Origin: Uranotaenia lowii
Lineage: Eukaryota; Arthropoda; Insecta; Diptera; Culicidae
DNA: 64,000 nucleotides
Reading direction: 5' to 3'
Assembly (NCBI RefSeq): GCF_029784155.1
Contig: NC_073693.1
Location: forward strand, 115,718,503 to 115,782,502
In this document: positions 1 through 12,045 of the stretch, piece after piece
Position numbering within the stretch: the first letter of the stretch is position 1
How the letters are laid out: the number at the start of each line of letters is the position of its first letter
Program-made: the position numbers and the translations under genes
The notes under the pieces: generated by a model
Told to the model about the DNA's origin: nothing
Database searches by the model: none
What the model saw: only the letters and a program-made list of their open reading frames with translations

Positions 1-275
1 ACTCGATTTCGATTTTTGGCTGCTCGAAAAATTAACGAGCAATGTCAATACCAGAGGCGCTTCGATCGATTTTGTAGCCCGGCTGGAAAATTAAACCAGA
101 CATTTGATAAATATCGATCAGTTCAGACTACTCAAACGGACTGAACAGGTTGGATGCTATGCTATTTAGTCAAACTTTTATGCTCGAATAGCTGCCGCGC
201 AATGTCGACGGTAGGAGGCTTTAAGCCAAAATTTGAACGAAATTTTGTTCTAAGTGTCATGTCAGTGTGATCAGT
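1..275 (+). repeat. Dispersed repeat, copy 1
   Basis: This stretch matches, in inverted orientation, the segment at 37276-37468. Shared landmarks are CTCGATTTCG-TTTTTGGC near the start, GCTGCCGCGCAATGTCGACG near 190-208, and ATGTCAGTGTGAT near 257-269. Relative to the other copy it carries roughly 110 extra bases (about 53-172). No coding potential is seen and the family is not recognised. It may extend past the left edge of the window. Confidence 0.65.
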
Positions 276-1171
276 GCTTCAAGGGATTTCGTACCAAAGC
301 TCAAATTCGTATGAAATTTTGACACCTTTTATTTAAGCAAAACTTAAAACAAATCATCATTATTTATGGTTCTCATCATTCTAATATGGTTGATTGTATC
401 TCAACGTAGAATTTTATATTCATTTTCTTTGTTATTTGAAACTAGCTTACCTAAGTTTTAATTCGAAATTTACTGAATTTTCTGACATCTTTCAGAATAC
501 AAATTGTATTTAAAGCTATTACTAATGGCAAATGCTGGCTACGGATTTTTCTTTCCCGATTTTTGCTAAATAATTTCAATTTGCTTTTTTGTTTTACTTT
601 TGGCGAAGAAAAAGTATACAAAGAAAACAAATATAAAATTCAATTGGTGTTCTGCCATTGGAGTTGATCTTGAAACATCTAAGATGAGAGCATTTATATG
701 AGTAGTCATTTAGTACTATGTACATAAAAGACCTTAACAAAAAATTCAATCTTTAAAATTTCGTAAACTAGAAATATTTTTTATTGGATGTTAAGTGAAA
801 TTGTCTCAAAAACTCGATGCAATCATAAAGATAAAAATAAAAATATACTTTCCTCGAGAAAACTAACGCTTTCATTTTAGATCTATAATATAACGTTTTC
901 AAGGTTTGTTTTGCAAAACATAATTTGTTCAGAGTTATTGCATTTTGAAAATGATGACTTTTTGAAAATCTTGAAAAAAGAAGAGAGGGTCTAGAAACGA
1001 AGAGTGGGGTCATTCTCAAAAATTAAATATTTGTATTGTAGACCTCAGCGAGTCTATCCACCAAGTTTGCCGAATTCCGGATAAGATTTTTTTCCCTGAG
1101 CAGAATTGACATGGAATGTCCCATATGATTATAATAACTTACACTTTACTGCGAACATTCAAAACCTTCAT
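276..1171. other. AT-rich spacer, nothing recognised
   Basis: AT-rich sequence with frequent stops in all frames and no RNA gene or mobile-element boundary that I can see. Confidence 0.6.
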
Positions 1172-1347
1172 TTTACAACGAGATTGCTGTTGTCTCCTGA
1201 GCCGATGTCCGCGAGTTCGAGTCCAAGAGTAAACATCGAATACAGTTGTACCGGATAAGTTTTTCAATAACGATCCGCCAACTGCAACGTTGATAAAGTC
1301 GCGAATGCCATAAATATGGTAAAACGACTATAATCGAAACATATAAA
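1172..1347 (+). mobile_element. tRNA-derived SINE, copy 1
   Basis: The sequence contains a Pol III box B-like motif (GTTCGAGTCC at about 1214-1223), followed by a conserved body (GTTGTACCGGATAAGTTTTTCAAT) and an A-rich end near 1320-1350. The same layout recurs at 48760-48938. Box A is poorly preserved here. Box B, two diverged copies and an A-rich tail together make a tRNA-derived SINE the best reading. The exact 5' end is uncertain. Confidence 0.6.
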
Positions 1348-3554
1348 AAAGTATTTCCAAGAACAGGAGTGGCGAAATGCTAGCTGAAGATTTGCGTTCG
1401 CTCGTATTATGTATTTCACTAAACGATGATAAAACCTATCCTGTTTGTACTCCTTACAAAATTTCTTTCTTTATTTCTATGAAATTTGAATCACAAGTAC
1501 TTGTTTCTGAAAACTATCTATTTTTCACCTGAAAAACCAATAACAATAAAATAGGCAATCGAAATAATTATATGTAGGTACATATACAAATTGTCGTAAA
1601 AAAGATCACAGTCGGTAAAGTTTTGAGGCTTCTTTCCTGCAGTAAATGCCTTTTAATTCACCAAGAAAAGGCTACTTAGTTAAAAACAACCTACTTGTTA
1701 TGCCGCAACTGTAAAAATACTGAATATTAAGAGTAAAGATCAATAGACTGATAACCAAGGGATTGAAATCAAGAGAGAATTCTTTTTATTTGGAGTGGTA
1801 ATAATAAAAATTCCACAACTGCTTCACAAATTGCAACAATTTGCAACAATTAGCACATTTTAACTCTCTCTGAGCACTGGTTTCTCTCATTTGAACTCAA
1901 ACCTTCTAGCTTTCTCTAACAAATTGCTACAAATCACCACAAATTCAATCATTGGCTACATAATTTGTGTGATCATTGACAAATTTTCTCCCTTCATTTC
2001 AGTTCCCCGCTGATAACACCTGAATTGGATAGCCGAAACATGTGTGAAATCAAAGCGTTTAGAAGCAAACAGGTTGATTTATGTGAGAGTTCAACTTTCC
2101 AGCACTGGTTTTTAAAATATGAATCATGCCACATTCCCCTTAACAGAAAAAAATATCCAAAAATATTGAAAATACTGATCAATCATACTCCGGATTACGG
2201 TACGCAAGAATAGAGATCAGCTTCGAAAGAATACGAAAATGATTTGAAAATTTCGATTCATTACATCACAGATTATGTCGAGTAAACCATCTTAAAGGCT
2301 AACAAAATCGCAATTTATATCACTCAGTGACTGCGGAAAACGCATGCTGTACGCCTCAACAAAAAAATCAAATATCTGAGCGTTTTCAATAAAAAAATTC
2401 ATTTGAAAAACAGTATCGAAAAGTGATTCTTAAAATTAAAATAATTTTATCATTGACATTTTACTAAAAAAAAGAATACAAACTTAAACCTGCAACGTAT
2501 CTTCAAATCTGGCAATCCTGCTGTAACCTTTAACGGAAGCATGACCGATTTGATCGGGTAGGTACTGTTTTTCTAACGGCCCTTCAGACAAAAGCAAACA
2601 TCTATAGGTAGGTACAAAGCAATGAATTTTTGATTCAGATTACGCTTGTTTCGTTGCAATCTCGTTAGAAGTGTTTAGGTTTTTAAGAGATGGATTTAAA
2701 AAGTTTTATCCTCGTTGGACAGCAGCATTTGTTAACCTGAACTTGGCAATAAAATTTGCCAGAAAAAAAACAAATGTTCAAGAGATTTCACGGTTAATTT
2801 GGGATTGTTTTATTAGAGTGTAGCGCAGCAGTGGCGAGTGATTGGGTGAATCGGATTGACCAATCGGAACGAATCTCAGTTGTTGTCACTGCTGTCCGGG
2901 TCATCATGATGAGAGAATTGAGTAGAGGGAGTTTCGGGTGCAATAACGAGGAATGAATACGGTTTTAATCGTTTCAATGCAGAAGTAGGTTTTATTTATT
3001 CCACTATCTGATTCCTTGGAAATATCTTACAAAATATAGTTCTCTGAGCAAAAATAGTCTCTTTGATATAAGTTTTTTTTTAAATTTTATTCTGGACAAG
3101 GCATTTCAATATGTTTTTGATGTAAAACTACTACGTGAGTTGGAATTAACCTGTGCTAGGAGCGATTCTGGAATCGAGATTTTGCTAGGTTAAAATGTCG
3201 ATTCTAAAATAGTGATACAGTATAAATTTGGTCTACCGTGACTAGTAGTTTCAATCAGGTTTTATCTTAGGAGCTAAATATGGCACGAATGAAAATTTCT
3301 GATCAGATCATCCACTGTTGTGGAAAATCTGTTGAGAAATTAACTTGGTTATCACTTTTGTTTCGATTACGATTCATCACCGCTTTTGTCTGATTGAAGC
3401 TTATAAACTCAGTTAGAAATAAGATCTCTTACTAAACCAGTAATGAAGAGCAATCAATTGATGATATTGTTAATCCTTGAAACAAATTGCATCAATAGTT
3501 GCTCCCAATCAATAGGGATTGAGAGCAAAAATCAATCGCAATTTAAGATTACCT
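1348..3554. other. Spacer 3' of tap, nothing recognised
   Basis: AT-rich intergenic DNA downstream of tap. Short repeats such as TTGCAACAATT at 1830-1850 are present, but no gene, RNA or element boundary can be supported. Confidence 0.55.
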
Positions 3555-3560
3555 TTTATT
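3555..3560 (-). terminator. Poly(A) signal of tap
   Basis: AATAAA on the minus strand (TTTATT on plus), about 200 bases beyond the tap stop codon. It would give a 3' UTR of ordinary length. It is the first perfect hexamer downstream of the stop. Confidence 0.5.
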
Positions 3561-3762
3561 TGTACATATAGAATTAAAAATACAGTCTAAATTCACTAGT
3601 TCACCTACTTGATAGAGTTATCACCAGAATTTGCGTTAAGAACTTACAAAACTTGTTAACTTGTGTTAAACCTCTCAACAGTGTTTTATGCGATCATCAA
3701 CAGTCCGTTTATGGGGTACTTCAAACTTTGGAGTTTTTTCAAATGCAGGTAAAAAAATGGAA

Positions 3763-4974
3763 CTACAACGACACCGGATACGAGTTGTAACCCTTCCGAC
3801 AACCGTCGGCAGCTGCTGGGTAGCCTCCGAATGGTGGTTCACTGTAGCCGGGTGCCTCCGACCATGGTGGCGTCTGGCTGTAGAAACTGCTATCGTAGTG
3901 CATTGTATGAGGTTGGCCCGGTTGGTGTTGTTGAGATTGCTGTTGATGAAGGGGTGATGTTTGGGCGTTACAATCCATCCGAGGGGTCATTGGGAAGCTT
4001 GGAGGGTTAAGATCGGTCGTTGGGCCGGGTAGCAGGTTACCGTAGTAATTTCCGGGGTAAGGAGAGGATTGATGCGCCTGATGAGGGACGTGTAATTGGG
4101 ACCCAGCCGTTGGATATGATCGGTTATGAGGAGACGGCCTGTGGTCTGGATTGTTGTAGGCCGCATCGAAGGCACCTCGAAACATCTGATAGTTCTGTTT
4201 GGAGAAACCCGGATGATCGTAGCTATGGGACTGGTTCATGGTCATTCCGTACTGGTGCATGCTGCTGTAGAAATCACTGCAGCTAAAGTTTGGATCCATG
4301 AAATGGGGAGTAGGGTTGACGAACATGGCGTCGAATAGCTCCTTATTGATTTGCTCCCCACTCAGCGTAAGGCTTTGCAGTTTTTCCAAGTCTAGCTGAA
4401 TGTCTTCCTCCAGCTCAAGAATGTGAACTAGTGAGAATATGTAGTTGTAAGCAAATCGTAATGTTTCGATTTTGGTGAGCTTAGTGTCCTCGGGGAAAGT
4501 CGGAAGAGTTAGGCGCAACCGCTCGAGAGCTTCGTTAAGCGTATGCATACGATTGCGCTCTCGATCGTTTGCCTTCATCCGTCGGAAGCGCTTAATCTTC
4601 TGAACTTGTGTGGGGCTTCGATTCCTCGGGCTCTTCCCAACTGCGTACTTTCGTTTTGGTTTCTCATCCCCACTGGCGGCTGTCGATGGTTTGGTTGGTG
4701 TCGAAGTTTGGACCCCTAAGCTGGGACTAAACTCCCTGGACAGTTTCTCCAAGCTTTTATCCTTCAGTGATTTCCGTCCACGTTTCTTAGGCACCGGCTG
4801 CTCGACCACCGTCTGCGGCACAGGAAGCGCTACCTCAAAATCCAATTTCCTCGGCGCAAAACTGAACGACAAATCTCCACCATTGGATTCCAAACTTTTC
4901 TCGAATCCACTGTCCTCGGAAGTATAATCCGCAAAGTCATCAAAAGATGCTTCATCAAATCCACAGTACGACAT
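3763..4974 (-). CDS. tap: Neurogenin-family bHLH transcription factor (tap homologue)
   Basis: A 403-residue intronless gene. The bHLH domain is at residues about 129-185: basic region [20 protein letters not shown], helix 1 ending LERLRLTLP, loop [12 protein letters not shown], helix 2 [16 protein letters not shown]. This pattern (ANx[16 protein letters not shown]) is that of the neurogenin subfamily; the single Drosophila member is tap (biparous), a nuclear E-box-binding factor of neural precursors and neurons that dimerises with Daughterless-type proteins. Other visible parts are an acidic N terminus (5-30), a basic AT-hook-like patch (KKRGRKSLK, 63-71), a second basic stretch before the bHLH, and a His/Gln/Pro/Tyr-rich C terminus (about 250-403, Q-run near 344-350). 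The start at 4974 is chosen because the open frame further upstream reaches only to a TTG at 5091, whereas this ATG has A-rich context with A at -3 and follows a good promoter. Single-exon structure is usual in this family. Confidence 0.93.
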   Translation of the reverse strand: MSYCGFDEASFDDFADYTSEDSGFEKSLESNGGDLSFSFAPRKLDFEVALPVPQTVVEQPVPKKRGRKSLKDKSLEKLSREFSPSLGVQTSTPTKPSTAASGDEKPKRKYAVGKSPRNRSPTQVQKIKRFRRMKANDRERNRMHTLNEALERLRLTLPTFPEDTKLTKIETLRFAYNYIFSLVHILELEEDIQLDLEKLQSLTLSGEQINKELFDAMFVNPTPHFMDPNFSCSDFYSSMHQYGMTMNQSHSYDHPGFSKQNYQMFRGAFDAAYNNPDHRPSPHNRSYPTAGSQLHVPHQAHQSSPYPGNYYGNLLPGPTTDLNPPSFPMTPRMDCNAQTSPLHQQQSQQHQPGQPHTMHYDSSFYSQTPPWSEAPGYSEPPFGGYPAAADGCRKGYNSYPVSL

Positions 4975-5118
4975 TTTTTTAAAAATAAAACACTTATTTT
5001 CCCACTTAATCCAGAAATCATTAATCACAAATAGCGCTCTCCATAATCCTTTGATCTGTCGTTTCGTACGCAATCCACACAAACCGAGCAAGAACTGTTC
5101 GCAAGAAATTTTCGCTTC

Positions 5119-5184
5119 GATCTAATCACTGCCGCTATCAGACACCAACTAACTCGGCAGGAGCAAACTCGGTAATATTTTATA
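5119..5184 (-). promoter_or_regulatory. Core promoter of tap: TATA box, initiator and DPE
   Basis: On the minus strand a TATAAAAT box lies at 5184-5177. It is followed by an initiator-like TTAGTT with the presumed start A at 5150. AGATC at 5123-5119 is exactly +28 to +32 from that A and fits the insect downstream promoter element RGWYV. The start would give a 5' UTR of about 175 bases before the ATG at 4974. Spacing of TATA (-34 to -27) is slightly long. The combination is inferred from sequence only. Confidence 0.6.
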
Positions 5185-6418
5185 CACATAACCAGAAGGA
5201 CCAACCGGTAAAGCACCAAACAGCCAACCAGCCAGTTAGACAGCCAGGACTCCCTCGAGGATTCCTCTTTACCAAATTTTGTCCCGTCCCTTTTGCGCCA
5301 ACATCAAGGACCTGGTGTATTTGTGTTACGTCTCTGTCCCTCGTTGGAAGGGAAACTATTCAACGGTGGAAGTGTAAAGGGATCTCGTGACGAGTCCTTT
5401 TTTTGCTCGCTCTACTCTATACCTATAATCATTCATACGCTCAGGGCACGCTTCCATTCACGGGTGCCTGTACTGCGTACAAGAACTGTTAGATGGGTTC
5501 AAGTTGCAGTCTTGAGAGACTTTTTTGATGATTGTGGAAGAGATCGGAATAGGTAATGTGTAGCGACATTAAACAAAATTAACAATTTGCAAATATTTTG
5601 CTTGCTGCAACGATACAGAATTTGAAATAAGATAAAAATAAATAATTTAAAGCATGCGTGAAAATAAATACACTAAGTCGACAAAAAAAGTTAGAAACAA
5701 GGTTCTGATTGGAAAACTAAATAATCTTGGAATCGAGTTAGAATCGACTTCATGAATAAAGAATTCAATTTACTAATATTTATTCAAATTTTCATTTCAA
5801 AGAGGTTCACAAATTCGCACAAAATGAAAAATCTTCGTGAGAAAAAACAATATTTCAGTAACGTGTTCCTAATAAGTCTTGTTTACCTTACGATAAATCG
5901 CGTTGCTTACAGTTATTTCAACAGTTCATATCACAAGGATTTTACGATAGTTCGACAATTTTTACAATATCATCTTTAGGTTAAGGAAAGTAGTTATTGA
6001 GTAGTGAGTATATGTACCATTTTTATTTTTTTCAAGCGCGTACATGGTTAAATATTCTGATTCCAGGATAAAAATAACACCATTTTTTTTAAGGCAAAAC
6101 TTTAATCCTACAAATTATCGTTCATTTTTGTCAGTTGAAGTATGGTTGACGCATTTTTATCCGTAGAAAATCCATTGGAACAGTATAAAATCCATTGATT
6201 CCGGCGAGAAATCTATATCCGTATCCGTAAACGTTCTGTAGATCTGTAAATACGACCGGGTGGTGGGTTCAGCTAAGCTGAAAGTCTCATCTCACTGTCT
6301 CAGAATGGGCTATCCAAAATAAAAAAAACACTATCTTGAAACCTTGAAAGTTCTAGTTGTATGAAATTTCCTCATTGGTGAATATAAATTTATTGCGAAA
6401 ATCTTGCGTGAAAATATC
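5185..6418. other. tap upstream region
   Basis: The first 350 bases (5185-5540) are less AT-rich than the surroundings and look like unique sequence, as expected for promoter-proximal regulatory DNA. From about 5560 to 6418 the sequence becomes AT-rich and featureless. No gene is seen. Confidence 0.45.
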
Positions 6419-9400
6419 CATAATCATAATCATAATCATAATCATAATCATAACCATAATCATAATCATAATCATAATCATAATCATAATCATAATCATA
6501 ATCATAATCATAATCATAATCATAATCATAATCATAATCATAATCATAATCATAATCATAATCATAATCATAATCATAATCATAATCATAATCATAATCA
6601 TAATCATAATCATAATCATAATCATAATCATAATCATAATCATAATCATAATCATAATCATAATCATAATCATAATCATAATCATAATCATAATCATAAT
6701 CATAATCATAATCATAATCATAATCATAATCATAATCATAATCATAATCATAATCATAATCATAATCATAATCATAATCATAATCATAATCATAATCATA
6801 ATCATAATCATAATCATAATCATAATCATAATCATAATCATAATCATAATCATAATCATAATCATAATCATAATCATAATCATAATCATAATCATAATCA
6901 TAATCATAATCATAATCATAATCATAATCATAATCATAATCATAATCATAATCATAATCATAATCATAATCATAATCATAATCATAATCATAATCATAAT
7001 CATAATCATAATCATAATCATAATCATAATCATAATCATAATCATAATCATAATCATAATCATAATCATAATCATAATCATAATCATAATCATAATCATA
7101 ATCATAATCATAATCATAATCATAATCATAATCATAATCATAATCATAATCATAATCATAATCATAATCATAATCATAATCATAATCATAATCATAATCA
7201 TAATCATAATCATAATCATAATCATAATCATAATCATAATCATAATCATAATCATAATCATAATCATAATCATAATCATAATCATAATCATAATCATAAT
7301 CATAATCATAATCATAATCATAATCATAATCATAATCATAATCATAATCATAATCATAATCATAATCATAATCATAATCATAATCATAATCATAATCATA
7401 ATCATAATCATAATCATAATCATAATCATAATCATAATCATAATCATAATCATAATCATAATCATAATCATAATCATAATCATAATCATAATCATAATCA
7501 TAATCATAATCATAATCATAATCATAATCATAATCATAATCATAATCATAATCATAATCATAATCATAATCATAATCATAATCATAATCATAATCATAAT
7601 CATAATCATAATCATAATCATAATCATAATCATAATCATAATCATAATCATAATCATAATCATAATCATAATCATAATCATAATCATAATCATAATCATA
7701 ATCATAATCATAATCATAATCATAATCATAATCATAATCATAATCATAATCATAATCATAATCATAATCATAATCATAATCATAATCATAATCATAATCA
7801 TAATCATAATCATAATCATAATCATAATCATAATCATAATCATAATCATAATCATAATCATAATCATAATCATAATCATAATCATAATCATAATCATAAT
7901 CATAATCATAATCATAATCATAATCATAATCATAATCATAATCATAATCATAATCATAATCATAATCATAATCATAATCATAATCATAATCATAATCATA
8001 ATCATAATCATAATCATAATCATAATCATAATCATAATCATAATCATAATCATAATCATAATCATAATCATAATCATAATCATAATCATAATCATAATCA
8101 TAATCATAATCATAATCATAATCATAATCATAATCATAATCATAATCATAATCATAATCATAATCATAATCATAATCATAATCATAATCATAATCATAAT
8201 CATAATCATAATCATAATCATAATCATAATCATAATCATAATCATAATCATAATCATAATCATAATCATAATCATAATCATAATCATAATCATAATCATA
8301 ATCATAATCATAATCATAATCATAATCATAATCATAATCATAATCATAATCATAATCATAATCATAATCATAATCATAATCATAATCATAATCATAATCA
8401 TAATCATAATCATAATCATAATCATAATCATAATCATAATCATAATCATAATCATAATCATAATCATAATCATAATCATAATCATAATCATAATCATAAT
8501 CATAATCATAATCATAATCATAATCATAATCATAATCATAATCATAATCATAATCATAATCATAATCATAATCATAATCATAATCATAATCATAATCATA
8601 ATCATAATCATAATCATAATCATAATCATAATCATAATCATAATCATAATCATAATCATAATCATAATCATAATCATAATCATAATCATAATCATAATCA
8701 TAATCATAATCATAATCATAATCATAATCATAATCATAATCATAATCATAATCATAATCATAATCATAATCATAATCATAATCATAATCATAATCATAAT
8801 CATAATCATAATCATAATCATAATCATAATCATAATCATAATCATAATCATAATCATAATCATAATCATAATCATAATCATAATCATAATCATAATCATA
8901 ATCATAATCATAATCATAATCATAATCATAATCATAATCATAATCATAATCATAATCATAATCATAATCATAATCATAATCATAATCATAATCATAATCA
9001 TAATCATAATCATAATCATAATCATAATCATAATCATAATCATAATCATAATCATAATCATAATCATAATCATAATCATAATCATAATCATAATCATAAT
9101 CATAATCATAATCATAATCATAATCATAATCATAATCATAATCATAATCATAATCATAATCATAATCATAATCATAATCATAATCATAATCATAATCATA
9201 ATCATAATCATAATCATAATCATAATCATAATCATAATCATAATCATAATCATAATCATAATCATAATCATAATCATAATCATAATCATAATCATAATCA
9301 TAATCATAATCATAATCATAATCATAATCATAATCATAATCATAATCATAATCATAATCATAATCATAATCATAATCATAATCATAATCATAATCATAAT

Positions 9401-10100
9401 CATAATCATAATCATAATCATAATCATAATCATAATCATAATCATAATCATAATCATAATCATAATCATAATCATAATCATAATCATAATCATAATCATA
9501 ATCATAATCATAATCATAATCATAATCATAATCATAATCATAATCATAATCATAATCATAATCATAATCATAATCATAATCATAATCATAATCATAATCA
9601 TAATCATAATCATAATCATAATCATAATCATAATCATAATCATAATCATAATCATAATCATAATCATAATCATAATCATAATCATAATCATAATCATAAT
9701 CATAATCATAATCATAATCATAATCATAATCATAATCATAATCATCATCATAATCATAATCATAATCATAATCATAATCATAATCATAATCATAATCATA
9801 ATCATCATCATAATCATAATCATAATCATAATCATAATCATAATCATAATCATCATCATAATCATAATCATAATCATAATCATAATCATAATCATAATCA
9901 TAATCATAATCATAATCATAATCATAATCATCATCATAATCATAATCATAATCATAATCATAATCATAATCATAATCATCATCATAATCATAATCATAAT
10001 CATAATCATAATCATAATCATAATCATAATCATCATCATAATCATAATCATAATCATAATCATAATCATAATCATAATCATAATCATAATCATAATCATA
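6419..10100. repeat. Giant ATAATC hexamer satellite
   Basis: About 613 head-to-tail copies of the 6-bp unit ATAATC span 3.68 kb. One T-to-C change sits at 6454; then some 3.3 kb is without a visible error until 9745. Six A-to-C changes follow at 9746, 9806, 9854, 9932, 9980 and 10034, all at the same position of the unit (ATCATC). Because the unit is 6 bp, two frames on each strand stay open (His-Asn, poly-Ile, Ile-Met, Asp-Tyr patterns); these long open frames are artefacts of the repeat, not genes. Confidence 0.98.
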
Positions 10101-10234
10101 AGGAATATAAATATTAGGATGAATGAACTTACAATATTAACAAACGTGTAATGCTAATCAATCACACTTCAGCACATGAGATTCATAAGGTCTCATTTTG
10201 ATTTGCATTCTGTAGCATTTAAATCCAGACAGGT

Positions 10235-11777
10235 TACACGGAGCAACAAGTATAGTTTTTCCAACAATATTCCGCCTATATTCAACTAAATTTCTGATTG
10301 ATTCTCAACCAACTATAAATCTGCAGATTTCAACTATAGGTATAACAGATTTTCTGATCGATATTTAACGTTCAACTATACATGTAATAGATTCAACTAT
10401 AGGTGTATGATTGTTTTTAAACATTCAACTATACATATAATAAATTCAACTACATATATTCGTATGATTGATGTTGTGCATTCAAGAATATATATGGTAA
10501 ATTCAACTATACTCTCATAATTGGTTCAAATATAGTTGTTGTAGGTTCAACTTTACTAATATGATTGTTTCAACTGTAAATATTTTAGATTGTACCGTAC
10601 ATATATATTTGAATTTACTATTACTTTTTTTCGGAATGGGCATTAAATTTCATTTTCATATTTTATTTACCTTCACATAATACTACAGTTTCAAAATTTG
10701 ACTCTGACAACACTGATGATTTTATTCTGCAATTTTGTCGCCATTATCCTGGAATCCCAAAATAACACATATTAATCATCCCGGTGTGATGTCAATTTAT
10801 TGCTTATCTTACTAGTAAATCGAGCTTCTTGATGCGCGTCACTCACTGGTGCTTTCGAACGATAGATTTGATCGGCAGGTAGGTATTTTCCGCATAGATC
10901 AGACGTCAGAATGAACGAAAAAAGAAGACCTCCGAGGCCATCCGGTGACATTGAACTCCAGGTAACAACAAGCATTGCAGAGATCCCGAATCGAAATTCT
11001 GAAACTTGCAGCCACTCCGCCGGTTTCAGTGGCAGAATTAGATTGGATTTCCTGTTGGTCATTTAAGACTTGATGCGCTGGGGAGTCATTTAATGACATA
11101 AATTGAAATAAAATTCGATGAAAGTAAACAAAATTCAGAATCTTACCGGTTATGTTTTCCGACCAATTTTAGCTTCACGACGTTTCCATTTTTTTTTCTC
11201 CTCCAAGGCCTCCAGGGAACGCGTCGTTGCTAGTCAAGGATAAAAATAAAACACTTTCTCCCGAATAATTCAACGAAAACTGATTTTCGCTGGTGTCACG
11301 GCAGCCGTTGTTGTTGATTTTTCGCAAATTTGCCGAATATTTTTCCTTTTTTTTTGCTGTTGTATTACGATCATGTGTAATATATTCAAATGTCGACCAA
11401 ATTTTGTATGTGTATGTATTTATTCATGTTTCACACAACCAATTATAAAAACATAGTTGAGTTTACTATATTTATAGTTAAATATCTAGAATCAGTCCTA
11501 CCATTGCAGTTGAATGAATCATATTTAGAGTTGAAACAATCAAAACAATTTTTAGTTGAATCTATCGTATTTACTATTGAATCAATTATACCATTACAGT
11601 TGGTTGTTGGCGTTGGTCTTCCTTGCTATATTCATAGTTGATTGCGTAAGAAAAATCAGGAGTTTGTTGTTGAATTTATTATATTTATAGTTGAATGCGA
11701 AAAAATCCACTTCACCTTGATGGTTGGTATAATCAGCTGAAATAATTGGATCAACTATCGTCTTTTTTCTCCATGTA
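10235..11777. mobile_element. Foldback-type element with repeat-rich arms
   Basis: The outer ends are inverted (TACACGGAG at left, CTCCATGTA at right). The left arm (about 10250-10610) is a degenerate array of TTCAACTATA-type motifs. The right arm (about 11440-11770) carries the same motifs in inverse orientation (TATAGTTGAA types). Between them, about 10640-11380 is unrelated, less repetitive DNA. Long inverted arms made of internal repeats are the signature of foldback elements. No target duplication is clear, so the boundaries are approximate. No transposase is present, so it would be non-autonomous. Confidence 0.6.
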
Positions 11778-12045
11778 GTGTGTTATGAAAGTATTTTTTT
11801 TTAAATTTGGTGATGGCCCGTAAAATATTTTTACACCAACATTGTTGTTATAGGATTAAAGAACGAACATGAAGTTTGTAGGTGATATCATTCAGCCAAT
11901 CCGTCATACTGGGTAAAGTTTATGGCGTCGAAAAATGTTAAAATTTGTTCATCTATTGCTTGATTTTTTCAATTTCCTACGGGAATCAAAAACATTAAAA
12001 AATTAGCATAATATTTGAAAAACTATGTCATCATCATCATAATTA

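Noticed and set aside
1172..1347. Possible tRNA gene from the GTTCGAGTCC motif
   Set aside because: No cloverleaf can be completed; a second diverged copy with an A-rich tail shows it is a SINE.
4975..5091. 39-codon N-terminal extension of tap
   Set aside because: It begins with TTG, not ATG, and lies in the inferred 5' UTR; the ATG at 4974 has good context.
6353..10151. Open reading frames of over 1200 codons on both strands (His-Asn, poly-Ile, Ile-Met repeats)
   Set aside because: They are forced by a 6-bp unit lacking stops in some frames; there is no non-repeat domain and no gene structure.
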